From assembly GCA_034359265.1 (NCBI GenBank), contig CP136891.1, positions 58,752,001-58,816,000 on the forward strand: a DNA stretch of 64,000 bases, given 5' to 3'. Below are positions 35,376 to 46,835 of the stretch, in pieces (the stretch's first letter is position 1; each line of letters begins with the position of its first letter). The stretch comes from Canna indica (lineage: Eukaryota; Streptophyta; Magnoliopsida; Zingiberales; Cannaceae). Both the position numbers and the translations under genes were made by a program. The notes under the pieces were generated by a model, which saw nothing but the letters and a program-made list of their open reading frames with translations, made no database searches and had not been told where the DNA came from.

Positions 35376-36227
35376 CTATGTGCCTTGCATGCGAGCCAAC
35401 TCTCTCCAGACTTCCCCGAAGAAGTGGCTGTCACGATCGCTTGCGATCGACTTCGGAATCCCATGCAGCTTTATGATTCCGTCGACTAAAGTTTCGGCCA
35501 CCCTCTCGCTGCTATATCCTCTGGGTAGGGCGAAAAAATGACCATACTTGGTCAGGCGATCCACCACCATGAGTATATCTGTTTTCCCATCGGACGGGGG
35601 ATGGTGGGTGATGAAATCCATTGAAATGTCTTCAAAAACCTCTCTCGGAATGGGAAGTGGTTGTAGCAAGCCGGCTGGAGATAGCTGCTCCGCCTTCATC
35701 CTTTGGCAAATTTGACACTTCCGGATGTGACTTTCAACATCCTTGCGCAATGACTTCCAGAAGAAGTTGGCCGTTAAACGCCGATAGGTGCGATCAATTC
35801 CCAAATGTCCATTGATTACTGAGTCATGATACTCACACAACAACATATTTCTCAATGTTCGATCCTCCGATATAACTATTCTCCTTTGGTATAATACTAA
35901 CCTGTCTTGCATGGTAAAGCGGTCATCTTCCACCTCTTCGGCAGCCATCTTTGCCTGCAACATTTGCAGCTTCTCATCATCTTGCGTCGCCCTTCGGATG
36001 TCTTCTAATAACCCATACACTGGCTGAATTAAGGCCATATGCTGGGCCACATATTGTCGCGACAGTGCATCCGCGGTGATGTTTAGTTGTCCTGCCCGGT
36101 ACTTCACATCAAAGTCATACCTGAGCAGCTTACTCAGCCATCTCTGCTGCTCAGGGGTCTGGATTACCTGGTTGGTCATCTCCTTAAGTGGCTGTTGGTC
36201 CGTAATAATGGTAAATCGTCGGCCCAA
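35376..36227 (-). pseudogene. Gypsy RNase H end and integrase
   Basis: Starts in RNase H (FTIITDQQPLKEMTNQ, YDFDVKYRAGQLNITADALS). The integrase zinc domain follows (HLGIDRTYRRLTANFFW, CQICQRMK), then the catalytic core: SMDFITHHPP with the first Asp and SDRDSHFFGEVW with the second. The final Glu region lies beyond the break at 35376. The frame resumes at about 35118 with the C-terminal domain. Confidence 0.85.
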
Positions 36228-36236
36228 CAGATACTG

Positions 36237-37340
36237 TCACCACTTTGCAATCGCTTGCGTAATTGCAAACATCTCCCGTTGATAGGTCGAGGCGGATTGC
36301 ATCCGCGGTGATAACTTGCGGCTGTAGTAGGCGATTGGTCGACCACCCTGAGCCAACACGGCTCCAATGCTCATTCCTGATGCATCTGTCTCTACCTCAA
36401 ACTGCCGATTAAAATTAGGCAGCGACAACCCCAGAGCTTGGCTTTGTTTACTTTGAGTTGATCGAAGGCACACTGAGCTTTGTCAGTCCATTCAAAGGCG
36501 TCTCTCTTCAGTAGATCAGATAGAGGCGTGGCCACACTGGCAAACCCTCTGATAAAGCGACGGTAATACCCGGCCAGCCCAAGGAATCCCCTGACCCCTT
36601 TCACATCTTTCAGTTGTGGCCAAGCCTGCACGGCCGCCACCTTCTCAGGATCCACCTGAAGGCCACCAGCTGACAAGAAGTGCCCTAAGTATTCGATGGT
36701 GGCACACCCGAAGAAGCACTTTGCTCGATTCGCCACCAACCCATGCGACTGAAGCAGCTTCAAGACGACTTCCAAGTGTCGCAGGTGCTCCTCCCGAGTG
36801 CTACTGTAAATTAAAATGTTGTCAAAAAAAAACTAATACAAATTTCCTAAGATAAGGCTGGAAGATACGGTTCATTGTAGCCTGGAAGGTGGACGGAGCG
36901 TTCGTCAACCCGAACGACATCACTAAAAATTCATAGTGACCTTCATGGGTGCGAAACGCCATTTTGGCGACGTCTTTTGCTCGGACGCGGATTTGATGGT
37001 ATCCCAAGAGCAGATCTAGCTTCGAGAATAGCTTAGTGGCTCCCAATTCATCAAAGAGTTCTTTGGCGGTGGGAATTGGGAAGCGGTCTTTCACCGTCAC
37101 CGCATTTAACACGCGGTAGTCGACACAAAAGTGCTAGGTGCCATCCTTCTTCTTCACTAGTAACACAGGTGAAGAGAATGGGTTGCTGCTGTGCTGAATG
37201 ATTCCTTCGCCTAACATCTTTTGAATCTGCCACTCGATCTCAGCCTTCTGATAGTGTGGATACCAATAGGGCCAGACGTTGATTGGAGCTTGTAATGGAG
37301 GCAGATGAATGCAGTGGTCAGTGGACCTGACCGGCGGCAA
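36237..37340 (-). pseudogene. Gypsy reverse transcriptase and RNase H
   Basis: RT motifs: NPFSSPVLLVKKKDGT, then a stop at about 37134, [35 protein letters not shown] and [16 protein letters not shown]. The active-site region reads FVLVFF and is broken where YDDIL is expected (near 36822). It continues with NRAKCFFGC...LGHFLSAGGLQ, VRGFLGLAGYYRRFI and the RNase H part TDASGMSIGAVLAQ...YQREMFAI. At least three frame breaks are present. Confidence 0.85.
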
Positions 37341-37524
37341 CCCCTAGGGTTTGGTGAAGACCCGTGAGTATCCATTCAATAGCTGACTCAGCTCCTCCTC
37401 GACAACCTCCCTGCTTGGCGTTTCGACTGGTCGTAGCTCTAGGTGATATAATTCAGCAATGGCCTGAGTTCCATAGAGGCGCCGCAGGGCATGGTATTGT
37501 ATTTGCTTAGCTCCACCAGCCTGT

Positions 37525-38061
37525 TCACCCTTCCACACATGTCTCTGGCCTTGTAATTGTAACTCGAACACCAATTGGCCATTTCCATGCCACTCCTAGG
37601 ACGACGTCGGATCCTTTGATGGGAAGGACATAAAAGTCTGTCACCAATGTCGTCTCCTGCACTACCAATTGCAGCTGGCGAATGACTCCTTCGCATTGTA
37701 CACGAGCTCTGTTACCCACCATGACACCCAAGTGCGAAGCCGGCTCAATACTCAACCCCAGATGCCGCGCAACACGAGTCTGGATGAAATTGTGAGTGCT
37801 ACCTCTGTCGAGAAGAATTTGCACTTCTCGGCCTTCCACCACCCCTCTGAATCGGAGTGTCATAGGAAGAGAACACCCCGACAGGGCGTTGAAAGAAATG
37901 AGAGATTGCTCGGAGGATTCAATCTCTGCAGCTTCTTCTATGTGTTCCACCTCCTCTCCTTCTACATTGGCACCCACCACCGGCGCATCATCGAGCATGA
38001 ACATCTGTAGGGTCTTGCACTTGTGCCCCCAGGTGAATTTTTCATCATAGTAATAGCACAA
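37525..38061 (-). pseudogene. Gypsy zinc-knuckle remnant and aspartic protease
   Basis: It begins with a CCHC-like CYYYDEKFTWGHKC. The protease core follows: VEGREVQILLDRGSTHNFIQ, where DRGST replaces the usual DSGST/DTGST active site, then ...VVLGVAWKW. The Asp is retained and the neighbouring residue changed. Confidence 0.75.
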
Positions 38062-38951
38062 CCTTGCTCTTTGCGTTTTTGGGCCTCAGCCGAAGTTAGA
38101 CGTCGAAGATTAGGTCGATGGCCTTTCCCCGGAACGACCGGGGTCATCTGATTCATTGGAGACACAGGAAGCGACGTCTTATCCGAGACTCCTGGGGTTA
38201 TTGGACTTCGATTTGGGGTCGGCAATATTCCGGCCGACCTTGATCCCATGACTGTCCCATGAAACCTCCATGCGGCCACAATCTTGGCTTCATATCTCTT
38301 TGCCAAAGTCACAGCCTCGTGCATCGAACAAGGCTGCTGCGTTAATACCTCGGTCTTAATGTCCTGTCGCAACCCGGATACGAAGCAATTGATAAGGAAT
38401 GCTTCAGGCAACAACGTCATTCGCAGGGCCATATCTTCAAACCAACCCTCGTACTCCTCCACAGAAGTAATCTGAACGAGTTTTGTCAGCTGACCCTCAG
38501 GAGGTTCTAAATCAGTAGGCTCGAACCTCCTACGGAATGCGTCCACCAAGTGTCGCCACCCGACGAGCTATTTCCGGCGCTACAACCACCGGAACCACTT
38601 ATTGGCCGTGCCCTCCATCCTAAACGAAGTCATTGTCACCCTGTGTTGGTCCTCCGTAGCGTAGAACTCAAAGAAATCTTCCACCGACGCGATCCAGTCA
38701 TCTGCGTCGCTTCCGGTGAAGATGGGGTGCTCTACTTGGGTTGGTCGAGGAAGGAATGGAAATTCATCCTCCTCATTACCCCGATAAGGTCGACTCTGTA
38801 TCGCCGATCCAGATCTCGATCCAGATCCCCCGGCAACAATTTCCGAATTCGACGCTACAATCTGCACCAACTGGGAATTTAACAGAGAGATTTGAGCGCT
38901 ACAATCAGCCGTCGACGCCGAAGCGTAGACGAACGATAATGAAAGCACCAA
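37962..38951 (-). pseudogene. Gypsy gag
   Basis: Upstream frame: PIFTGSDADDWIASVEDFFE and MEGTANKWFRWL. Downstream frame (38549-37962): AFRRRFEP, EGWFEDMALRMTLLPEAFLI and FVSGLRQDIKTEVLT, the retrotransposon gag (capsid) core. One frame break near 38560 separates them. A zinc knuckle is not clearly kept (CYYYDEKFTWGHKC follows in the next frame). Confidence 0.8.
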
Positions 38952-39292
38952 TGTTACGGTAGCGATCCACCGTAACCAGTCGTAGCAAGGAAATTAGGAA
39001 TGGGAAGCAAAGAAGTAGAGAAGAAGAGTTAAAGAATCGGAGGAGAAGAAAGGATTTAGATCTCAATTAATTCGTCCATTACATCAGTGTAGTTTATATA
39101 CTACGTTATTCTCAGCCGGACACGTGTCCCACTTAATGAAACTAATACACATTGTAATCATCAAGGTGGCGCGGTACTTTCCTTGGCCATTGATTCCATT
39201 GAGATGGCACCGAAGGCCCCACTGCATGGATGGGACATTCGTCCACGTCCTCCCCAGCCGCTCGCTTCATCGCTCGTGCTTCTCGCGTGACA
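38952..39292 (-). repeat. 5' LTR of the Gypsy element
   Basis: Starts (plus reading) tgttacggtagcgatccacc and ends ttctcgcgtgaca. It contains the inverted word cggtgg/ccaccg at its end. Confidence 0.9.
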
Positions 39293-40379
39293 TCCTCCTC
39301 CTTCTCTTCCTTCTCTTGCTCCTCCTCCTCGTCATTCTCCTCATCATTTTTATTTTCTTCTTCCTCCTCCTCTTCCTCCTCCTCTTCCTTCTTTTCTTCC
39401 TCCTCCCCCTTAAACAATTTTTTGTTTTTCCTTTTTTTTGGTAAAAGTCTAAGCCACACTTTCTCCTTTATCATCTCCCTCAAGTTATAATTGTGGGCTT
39501 TTTTCAAAATGATTTTTTTTACGAAGTATAGATTTTGAAAACAAGTCCCTCCTAATTGATATGGTTTGAGAGTCCATCTCCACACCCATGCCCAAAGATT
39601 TTTTGCTGGTGCTTGGAGTGCAAGGGTCTGCTTTAACCATACTTTCCTCAGAATAATGTTGAACTAAAGAATGTTCAATAATTTGGACTACCCTTTAGGC
39701 ATCCTGAAAATTAAATGAAAAAAATTAAATGCAAACTTGATAATCATATATAGCATGTTAAAAGAAATTTTATACCATGAAACATATGAATACATACCGG
39801 CTGCTGTACTTTAGCAAAAATAAGTTTCTCAAATAATTTCATTATTTTATTTCGATCCTAAAATATATTAAATCAAGATGTTAAACTATATTCAACACTA
39901 GATCAATGAAATTTAGTTTATACCAAGCAACATACAACTACATACCATTTTCTTAGATGGATCATGTGCTGCAGTAGTAGGCAACAAGGCCATTTCTTTC
40001 TCATAAGGTTGCAAAATTTGAACAATCTAGGCATAATATTAATTAGTTAATTTGGAAACAAGAAAGAAAATTAATATATAACCAACAAGATCATGATTAC
40101 TTACCACATTGCGTTTTAAATCTTCCTATTTTTTGTACAAGGTAGAATTATGCCAATAAGGCACATCCTAGTTCAAAATTCTAGGATGGTTTGCTCCAAT
40201 TTTTGGAAGAATTATTCGAACATGTCCAAAAAATCATCTCTGTAAAATAAAAAATCAGTCAAATAAATGAATTTAAACTTGGAATTAGGCTCAAATTAAT
40301 CATTACTTACCATTAGTAAAATAACTGAACAACAAATGTAAAGATAGCCTTCCTTCACTTCATCAGCTGCATGATGATC

Positions 40380-41077
40380 TTAAATTTTTTTGCAGACTGA
40401 TGGCAGCTGGGAAGCGAAGTAATCATATATACAATAAACCCAATTGTATTTATACAATTCATCTAAATTCTCCACATATTTAAGGAGAAATCCATGCACA
40501 GTATACCCGGAAGTGCAAAATAAAATACAACAAAAAACATATAGAATATATAATCTACAAAAATCCATTATGTCCTCTTCCTTCTTTGACTTGTGAAGTC
40601 TAGTCATATGGCGCTCTATCATTGACCTATTTATTGATGAGGTATCTCAAAAAAAACTGAGGATGTCACCCTTTGATGGTTGGGATTGAGTTTCTAATTG
40701 TCAGGTAATCCCAATAGAAGAGCAACATCAGTAGATGTGAATTTCACTGGGACACCTTTGAATTCAAAAGTTGACTCTTTGACCCATTGCTTTAAGATCA
40801 GATCAACTATATTTTTAGATGTAGGAAAATCTCCAATTGTGTGGAAGACAAAAAATAGAGTTCGTGAGATGATTTCCCTATGCCTCTCACTCAGACAAAT
40901 ACGAGTGAACTCCCCCCTCCTTTGTTTAAAATCACCAAGACTTAAAAATCTTCTAAACATTTCTGCAAAACAAGCGAAAGACAACAACTGGTGGAAATAG
41001 CATTCTTTTTTCTTTTTGTTCGAAGCTTGAGCTTTAGCTGCAACAATGATAAGAAGATTCAATGAGAATGTCAACAA
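40380..41077 (-). pseudogene. Plant-mobile-domain-like N-terminal part of the Ulp1-type gene
   Basis: Segment 1 (127 residues) contains FRRFLSLGDFKQRR and ends VPVKFTSTDVALLLGLPDN. Segment 2 (80 residues) contains FCRLYILYVFCCILFCTSG and LYKYNWVYCIYDYFASQL. This layout is seen in aminotransferase-like/plant mobile domain proteins and in the N-termini of transposon-borne ULP genes. The start at 41077 is the first ATG of the open frame and is not proven. Confidence 0.6.
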
Positions 41078-41139
41078 TTAAAGTTTTTTGTACAAAGTAA
41101 TTCAAATAAAGTGTTCTAAGTGGACATCTTCCTCTTTTT

Positions 41140-41424
41140 CAAGTGCTCCATGATGTCCTTTTTCTTTAAATAAATACTTTCAATTGTTTAAAATCATTTT
41201 AAAATGGTTCGGAGCATTTTAAACTGATTCATTAAATGCTTGTAAAGGAATGCAAAATACTTTAAATTAAATACATTAAACTACTTGAAAAGCACATTAA
41301 ACTGGTTTGCTATAATTTTAAACTGGTTCATAACAGTAAAATGCTACCTAACAGTTTAAAATTTTCACATTTAAACTAGTTGGATGCATTTTAAACTGGT
41401 TGGATGCATTTTAAAATGGTTTCT
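41140..41424. repeat. Left part of an 'aaactggtt' repeat field
   Basis: Short words catttta(a/c)aactggtt(c/g) recur about every 25-40 bp. The field resumes at 46836-46945 beyond the PIF element, so it was split by that insertion. It lies upstream of the Ulp1-type gene and may be further MULE subterminal sequence. Confidence 0.6.
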
Positions 41425-42454
41425 TTAGGGCGCGTTTGTTTGCGAAAATATTTTTTAACTTTTCATTTCGTGAAAATCGAAATGGATTTTCAAATTTTGA
41501 AATTTTGGTTTCGATTTTTTTGTTTGGCGAAAACGCGTTTGTTTGACATGTCCAAATTTCATGTTTCGCGAAATGAAACAAGCGAAAACTTATTTGTTTT
41601 GTGTTGATTTCGTTGACAATTTTGGGGACGAAAACTGAAATTGTGTTTGTTTATCAAACATAGTTTTAGTTTCAGTTTATTAAGTTATACTATTTTATTA
41701 TAATTTATTTAATTTGATATCATTAACTTAAATTTAAAAAATATATGAATAATATTAATTAGTTGATAAATATATTGTGAATATTATTTATTTAGGATAT
41801 AAAAATCATTAAAATATATTTTATTATATTTTTAATTTATAAATAATTCAAAATAATATTTGTAAATAATATTAATTAATTAATTAATTAAAATAAAAGC
41901 TAAATTTTAATATTATCATGAATTAATTATCAATTAAATATCAACTAAATATGAGCTACGTATCAACTAAGTATGAACTCGTATTTTTTTACTTCTTTAA
42001 CTAATCCAACTTAATAATTGTTGAAATTATTGATGTAGTAGTTTCCATGAAGTTATAAAGTTATAAAGTTACATTTAATTAACGCATTGATAGAGTTACA
42101 TAGAATTACATGAGTTGAATATAAAATTATTATACGCATGATAGTATTCATACCAGATTGATCTATTGATCTAGTGGCTGATATTTTGATAAAATGATGT
42201 TGAACCTTCCATTGACATTCTTGTGCTTATAATTTAGATTCATAAGTGTCTAGAGTTGAGATAAGGTACATAACTAGAATGGATAGAGTTGTTGCTTTAA
42301 GATCAGGGGCGGAGCTATACATATAGTGTAAAATTGGATAAGTATATATTAGTTAGTCCACATTCTTTCTTATTACTCTACACATGAAAGCTGAGATCGA
42401 AATAGAGGCAGAGAAAGCGGCAGCTGAAGCAGCAAAGATATTTTTATTAACTTT

Positions 42455-42700
42455 GATTGTAACTTGATAATAATGATCAATGACATACAAAGTTTTCTAA
42501 GTATCAAATAAAATGACATATTTTTATTAACTTATATTGTAACTGGTAATAATGATCAATGGAATACAAGATATTTTAAGTATCAAATACAATAACATAT
42601 TTTGATTAACTTAGATTGTAACCTGATAACACTGATCAATGACATACAAGATTTTTTAAGTATCACATACAATAACATATTTTTATGAACTATATCCTGA
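42455..42700. repeat. ~79-bp tandem repeat, three copies
   Basis: The unit contains 'gataataatgatcaatgaca', 'tacaa(a)gttttctaagtatcaa' and 'acatatttttattaact'. It lies in the left part of the PIF element. Confidence 0.8.
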
Positions 42701-42929
42701 GCAGGTTACTACATCCGCCTGAGGTTGATGAGTTGGAAGTTGCCAATCGGAAAACGTCGGTCGGGATCAAGCATTGTTACCTTGTCCATCAACAATCCTC
42801 ACGACATCAATTTTGACGGTAAAAATGTAGGACAATGAAGGAAAATGCGTATCACCATTAATTGGTGATCGCCTCCAATTCATCATCCACCAAAATAAAG
42901 TTTGCCCATTATCTTAAAACAACCAAAAT

Positions 42930-43080
42930 ATAAAGCACAACCATGCATTTATATAAGCACAACCAAACAATGAAATATAAGCACAACCAAACAATGAAAT
43001 GTAAGCACAACCATGCATTTATATAAGCACAACCAAATAATGAAATATAAGCACAACCACACATTTATATAAAACCATAA
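42930..43080. repeat. 'ataagcacaacca' short tandem repeat
   Basis: About eight units of 18-26 bp, alternating between a 'tgcatttat' and an 'aacaatgaaat' tail. Non-coding. Confidence 0.8.
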
Positions 43081-43269
43081 ATGATAAAGGGCAATATTAC
43101 TTTACGACCTTAGGAGGAAAGTGCACATAACCATTGATTGATTATCGCCTCCAATTCCCCACCGATATGAAACTAAAGTTAATCAAATAATAAGATAAAG
43201 TAGTCAAATTACATTAGTAGTCCAATAAAGTATTTAGGTTTACATCATTATTGTTATCTACTCTTCTTT

Positions 43270-43654
43270 TAAAAAAAAACAATTGCAATGAAAACAAGTA
43301 CTATCAACCCCTTGCAACCCATGTCAAGAAACTTGTCCATTTTTGCCTCAAGTGAAAAGAGGTCCCTACTTCTTTGGTTCACTTCTTCTTCCTCATCGCG
43401 TATTGTCGTTGCAATGAAGTGATCCATCAGAAGAATTGACAACTGGGAATGCCAATTTTGTCTCTATTTATGCAAGTCGCATATAATCGACCGAGATTTT
43501 TCTCACTTTCACTTATCTTTATCGCGGCTCGCAAACCGCAAAAACATTCTTTGTTTCGATATCTCAAATACGTTTCGCTTATTCGGGATGAAGAAGCTGC
43601 CATACTATTTAATAAAACTAAAATTAGTATATTGTTGGTAACATACACTATCAT
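43270..43654 (-). pseudogene. GRF-type zinc-finger protein with C-terminal membrane helix, frameshifted
   Basis: MAASSSRISETYLRYRNKEC starts near 43600. Then CFCGLRAAIKISESEKNLGR, LYATC, and IPSCQFF give the C-x-C ... GR-x-[FY]-x-x-C ... C-x-[FY]F spacing of GRF zinc fingers. In the next frame the sequence continues as a charged helix (RDEEEEVNQRSRDLFSLEAK) and a hydrophobic tail (GLIVLVFIAIVFF, then stop). Small plant proteins with GRF finger, coiled coil and tail anchor are common in repeat regions. GRF fingers bind single-stranded nucleic acid in other proteins. Its role inside a Harbinger element is unknown. Confidence 0.65.
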
Positions 43655-43743
43655 AGAATTCTAAGTAGCAATTAAGTCTATTACAAGTCCAAGACATAGA
43701 ATTCTATTTACATGTTTAAACCTAATTAAAATAGCAAGGGCAA

Positions 43744-44050
43744 TTAACGTCGATGTGCCCAAAGCTGATTTGCAATCCCTTCCCGAATGTCATGCATAGC
43801 ATTTTGAGTTGAAGAAGATTCATCACCTACCGATGAGGAAATAGGGGGTGAAGATTGTTTTTCATCATCAATAATAACTTCTTCATTGTTCCAAATATCG
43901 ATTAATTCATCCGAATTACGATATTTAATAATGAAGTTATGAGTTGTACAACATGCCAATCCGATATTATTTTGTCTTGCTAGCGAGTAATTCAGCATCA
44001 TCTTTAATATCGGAAAACGTGCTTTCAATAGTCCAAAGCATCGTTTGATT
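43744..44050 (-). pseudogene. Harbinger transposase C-terminal fragment
   Basis: Just upstream of the ATG, 'RNVIKRCFG' is readable, then LKARFPILKMMLNYSLARQN and CCTTHNFIIKYRNSD. This is the end of the DDE_4 nuclease domain (family pattern ER-x-FG-x-LK-x-RF-x-IL ... ACC-x-LHNF). The catalytic Asp residues would be further upstream and are missing, replaced by repeats. Cannot be active. Confidence 0.85.
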
Positions 44051-45094
44051 ACGTTCCGAACGGAGGAATGTCGTTGATTGAATTATTCTCTTTTTGTTGA
44101 TTGAACGGAGGAATACCATAATTGTCTATCATACTAATAAATGCATCATAACAGCATACAACAGCATACATTCCAACTCAAATTGATCCATACAACATAC
44201 ATAACAGCATATTAACAGCAACATATAAATGAACTCGTAAAAGCATACTAATAGCATACTAACAGTAGATTCAATGATGGAGCGTGGGGATCTACTTGAT
44301 GGCTCAAGTATTAGTTATCCTAATTCAATCAAAATAGGTTTGTATGGATGCATAGAAAATTTGAGTGTTGGTCTGTCTCTATCTCACAGACACTAGTGTG
44401 ATTTCAATGCCACATGCATTCTTGTGACCACCTCTCATGCTCAACAAGATAAGTTGTATGCATTCATTCTTTCATGATCAACCAAATGGCTTGGAAACAA
44501 AGTTCTCGCAACCACCCTATAATATTCTTTGCAAAATTCATTTTTGTACTAGCAAGCTCATGGCATAAGATATTATTCCATGAAAATAATTATTACAAAT
44601 GGCAAAAAGAACCTAGGCAAACATAACATAAAGATGGTGAATAAAATAGACCATAGTAGATAACCACAACATTAGCATTTAGCAATAAACATTATTACGT
44701 TATTTACTCAAAACACAATTTACAAGTTCATTTGAATGAAGTACACAGGAAGTTCTAAGAAACTGACTCAAAGTAAAGCATCACATGAATATGATGAAAG
44801 GAAGAAAATTAAATATACCAAAGAATCAATAATTAAACAGTGCATGTAATAATAATTCAACGCTAGAATAAAGCTCAAAAACTAGTTTGATGATCATTAG
44901 CAGATCAACAAAGCAGTAACCATCTTGAAAGAAGAGATAAAAGTACATGCATATTCAATTTATGCCATTGATCAAAATCACCAAACCAAGTTCCTTATGA
45001 CACCGATACTAATTTTAGAAAAAAGAGAAATATAACAATAAAAATATACCTATGACACTATCATATTACGAGGACAAAAAGAGCAAAACTTAAA

Positions 45095-45830
45095 ATTGAA
45101 TCATGCAGGATATCTAAAACCAGTCAAGCATGAAACAGAACTTGATTGAGGCAATGAAAGAATTTAAAAATAAGTCAAGCATGAAAATAGTGAACTAGAT
45201 TTGCAATACCGGTAAGAATAAGTTCAAATTATATTTGTAAGCTAAAACCAGTCAACATATAAATAGCATATCATGCAAGATATCTAAAACCAGTCAAGCA
45301 TGAAACCAGTCAACATATAAATAGCATATCATGCAGGATATCTAAAATCAGTCAAGCATGAAACAAAACTTGATTGAGGCAATGAAAGAATTTAAAAATA
45401 AGTCAAGCATAAAAATAGTGAACTAGATTGGCAAATACCAGTAAGAATAAGTTCAAATTATATTTGTAAACTAAAACCAGTCAACATATAAATAGCATAT
45501 CATGCAGGATATCTAAAACCAGTCAAGCATGAAATCAGTCAACATATAAATAGCATATCATGCAGGATATCTAAAACCAGTCAAGCATGAAACAGAACTT
45601 GATTGAGGCAATGAAAGAATTTAAAAATAAGTCAAGCATGAAAAGAGTGAACTAGATTGGCAAATACCAATAAGAATAAGTTTAAATTATATTTGTAAGC
45701 TAAAACCAGTCAACATATAAATAGCATATCATGCAGGATATCTAAAATCAGTCAAGCATGAAACAGAACTTGATTGAGGTAATGAAAAAAATTTAAAAAC
45801 AAGTCAAGCATGAAAATAGTAGATAAACTA
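45095..45830. repeat. ~229-bp higher-order tandem repeat
   Basis: The marker cttgattgaggcaatgaaag occurs at about 45142, 45371, 45600 and (changed) 45770. Smaller ~60-bp sub-units (ccagtcaacatataaatagc ... gtcaagcatgaaa) are duplicated inside. Confidence 0.85.
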
Positions 45831-46074
45831 ATACCAATTTATTATCTGTCATACTAAGATCCAAGCAAAATGAAGTCATGAACAACTTCATTTTGAATGC
45901 ATTAATTTAAAACCAGAACAATATAACAACATAACTTTCTGTAAACAACAATATACACATATTCAGATCTAAAATAAACAATATAACTTTCTATAATCTA
46001 GGTCATAAATAGCAACTTACGGACGAACAGTGAAAAATACCAGGCAACATTCGTGATCAATGGCCGGTAACTAG

Positions 46075-46350
46075 GTCATAAACTCTAGATCCGACGAAAA
46101 TATGAAACAGAACAAGAAACTCTAGATACGATGAAAATAAGAAACAGAACAAGAAACCCTAGATCCGACGAAAATAAGAAACAGAACAAGAAACCCTAGA
46201 TCCGATAAAAATAAGAACTAGGTCATAAACCCTAGATCCGACACAAATAAGAAACAAAACAAGAAACCCTAGATCCAACGAAAATAAGAACTAGGTCATA
46301 AACCCTAGATCCGACAAAAATAAGAAACATAACAAGAAACCCTAGATCCA
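46075..46350. repeat. ~36-bp tandem repeat, about seven copies
   Basis: The unit is close to gaaaccctagatccgacgaa followed by aataagaaacagaacaa. It lies near the right end of the PIF element. Non-coding. Confidence 0.85.
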
Positions 46351-46835
46351 CTCAAGAAGAAGGAAGACGACGAAAAGGGGGTAATCGAGCCAAATTCAAC
46401 AGAGAAGAAGACGAAGAAGGGAAGAAAGTTACCTTGCGACGGAGAAATGAGAGGTTTTTGGATGAGATCCAACGGAGAAAAGGAACTTAGTGGAGTTGTC
46501 GCCTTCGGTGATTTTTTTTCGCCGCAGAGCTCCAAGGAGGCGTCAGGTCGAGAGATGACCCAAATCACGAGTTGGGCGGGTTTTGTTCAATTTCACAAAA
46601 TGGGCGGATAAGTTTGTTTTAATTACAAGTATGTCACCGCCCGTTTCGCGAAAAGCTAAATTCTACCCGGACCCGAATTCGACTTTGTGTAGAAAAAAGT
46701 GTTTCGCGAAAATTGGGTTTCGCGAAATCGGTTTGAATTTTTTACCCATTTTCATCAACAAACGTGATTTTGGGTGCAGGTTTCAGTTTCAAACGAAATC
46801 AAAACCCGAAATGGGTGGTAACAAACGCGCCCTTA

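Larger units (their letters stand above)
34326..39292 (-). mobile_element. Ty3/Gypsy retrotransposon (chromovirus-like), inserted in the Ulp1-type gene
   Basis: LTRs of 329 bp (34326-34654) and 341 bp (38952-39292) with tg...ca ends. Minus-strand primer-binding site ttggtgctttcattat next to 38951 and a polypurine tract (catgggggaat) next to 34655. The order on minus is gag, protease, RT, RNase H, integrase, integrase C-terminus, as in Gypsy. The short LTRs and gag type recall the Reina group, by resemblance only. Flanks tccta and tcctc fit a 5-bp target duplication with one change. Stops and frameshifts split the polyprotein. Confidence 0.88.
22670..41077 (-). pseudogene. MULE-borne Ulp1 (C48) protease gene with PMD-like N-terminus, broken up by insertions
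   Basis: Read leftward from 41077: KFTSTDVALLLGLPDN at the end of the first segment (41077-40694); RLYILYVFCCILF...LLKYVENL (40622-40380); short exon-like pieces at 40027-39957 (ILQPYEKEMALLPTT) and about 39855-39795 (DRNKIMKLFEKL); a Glu/Lys-rich stretch split by a Gypsy element (39420-39293 and 34320-33930); then, beyond the LTR insertion, WYGNVEHSLSEYQLF (23590-23339), the catalytic His segment GGHWHLLMVDLFKKEF (23110-23057) and the Gln/Cys segment CPLQYESVDCRVFVMKYIEN (22924-22670). In Ulp1 enzymes the triad is H-D-C with a helper Gln. Here the Asp region reads H-stop-N-S and the Gly after Cys is Arg. Degenerate, not functional. Confidence 0.75.
41428..46832. mobile_element. PIF/Harbinger element, 5.4 kb, with TTA target duplication
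   Basis: Perfect 13-bp inverted ends gggcgcgtttgtt, flanked by TTA on both sides (41425-41427 and 46833-46835), the hallmark of PIF/Harbinger. Subterminal regions on both sides are rich in tttcgcgaaa words. Inside, on minus, are the C-terminal end of a Harbinger (DDE_4) transposase and a GRF zinc-finger frame. The rest is tandem repeats and unassigned sequence. It is probably a deletion derivative that cannot move itself. Confidence 0.88.

Noticed and set aside
39124..39490. Leu/Ser-rich plus-strand frames resembling a membrane protein
   Set aside because: Antisense of the Gypsy LTR plus the acidic linker; the apparent hydrophobic run is poly-Glu read backwards.
45095..46350. Regularly spaced repeats that might suggest a CRISPR-like array
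   Set aside because: Units are directly adjacent tandem duplications with no unique spacers, inside a plant PIF element.
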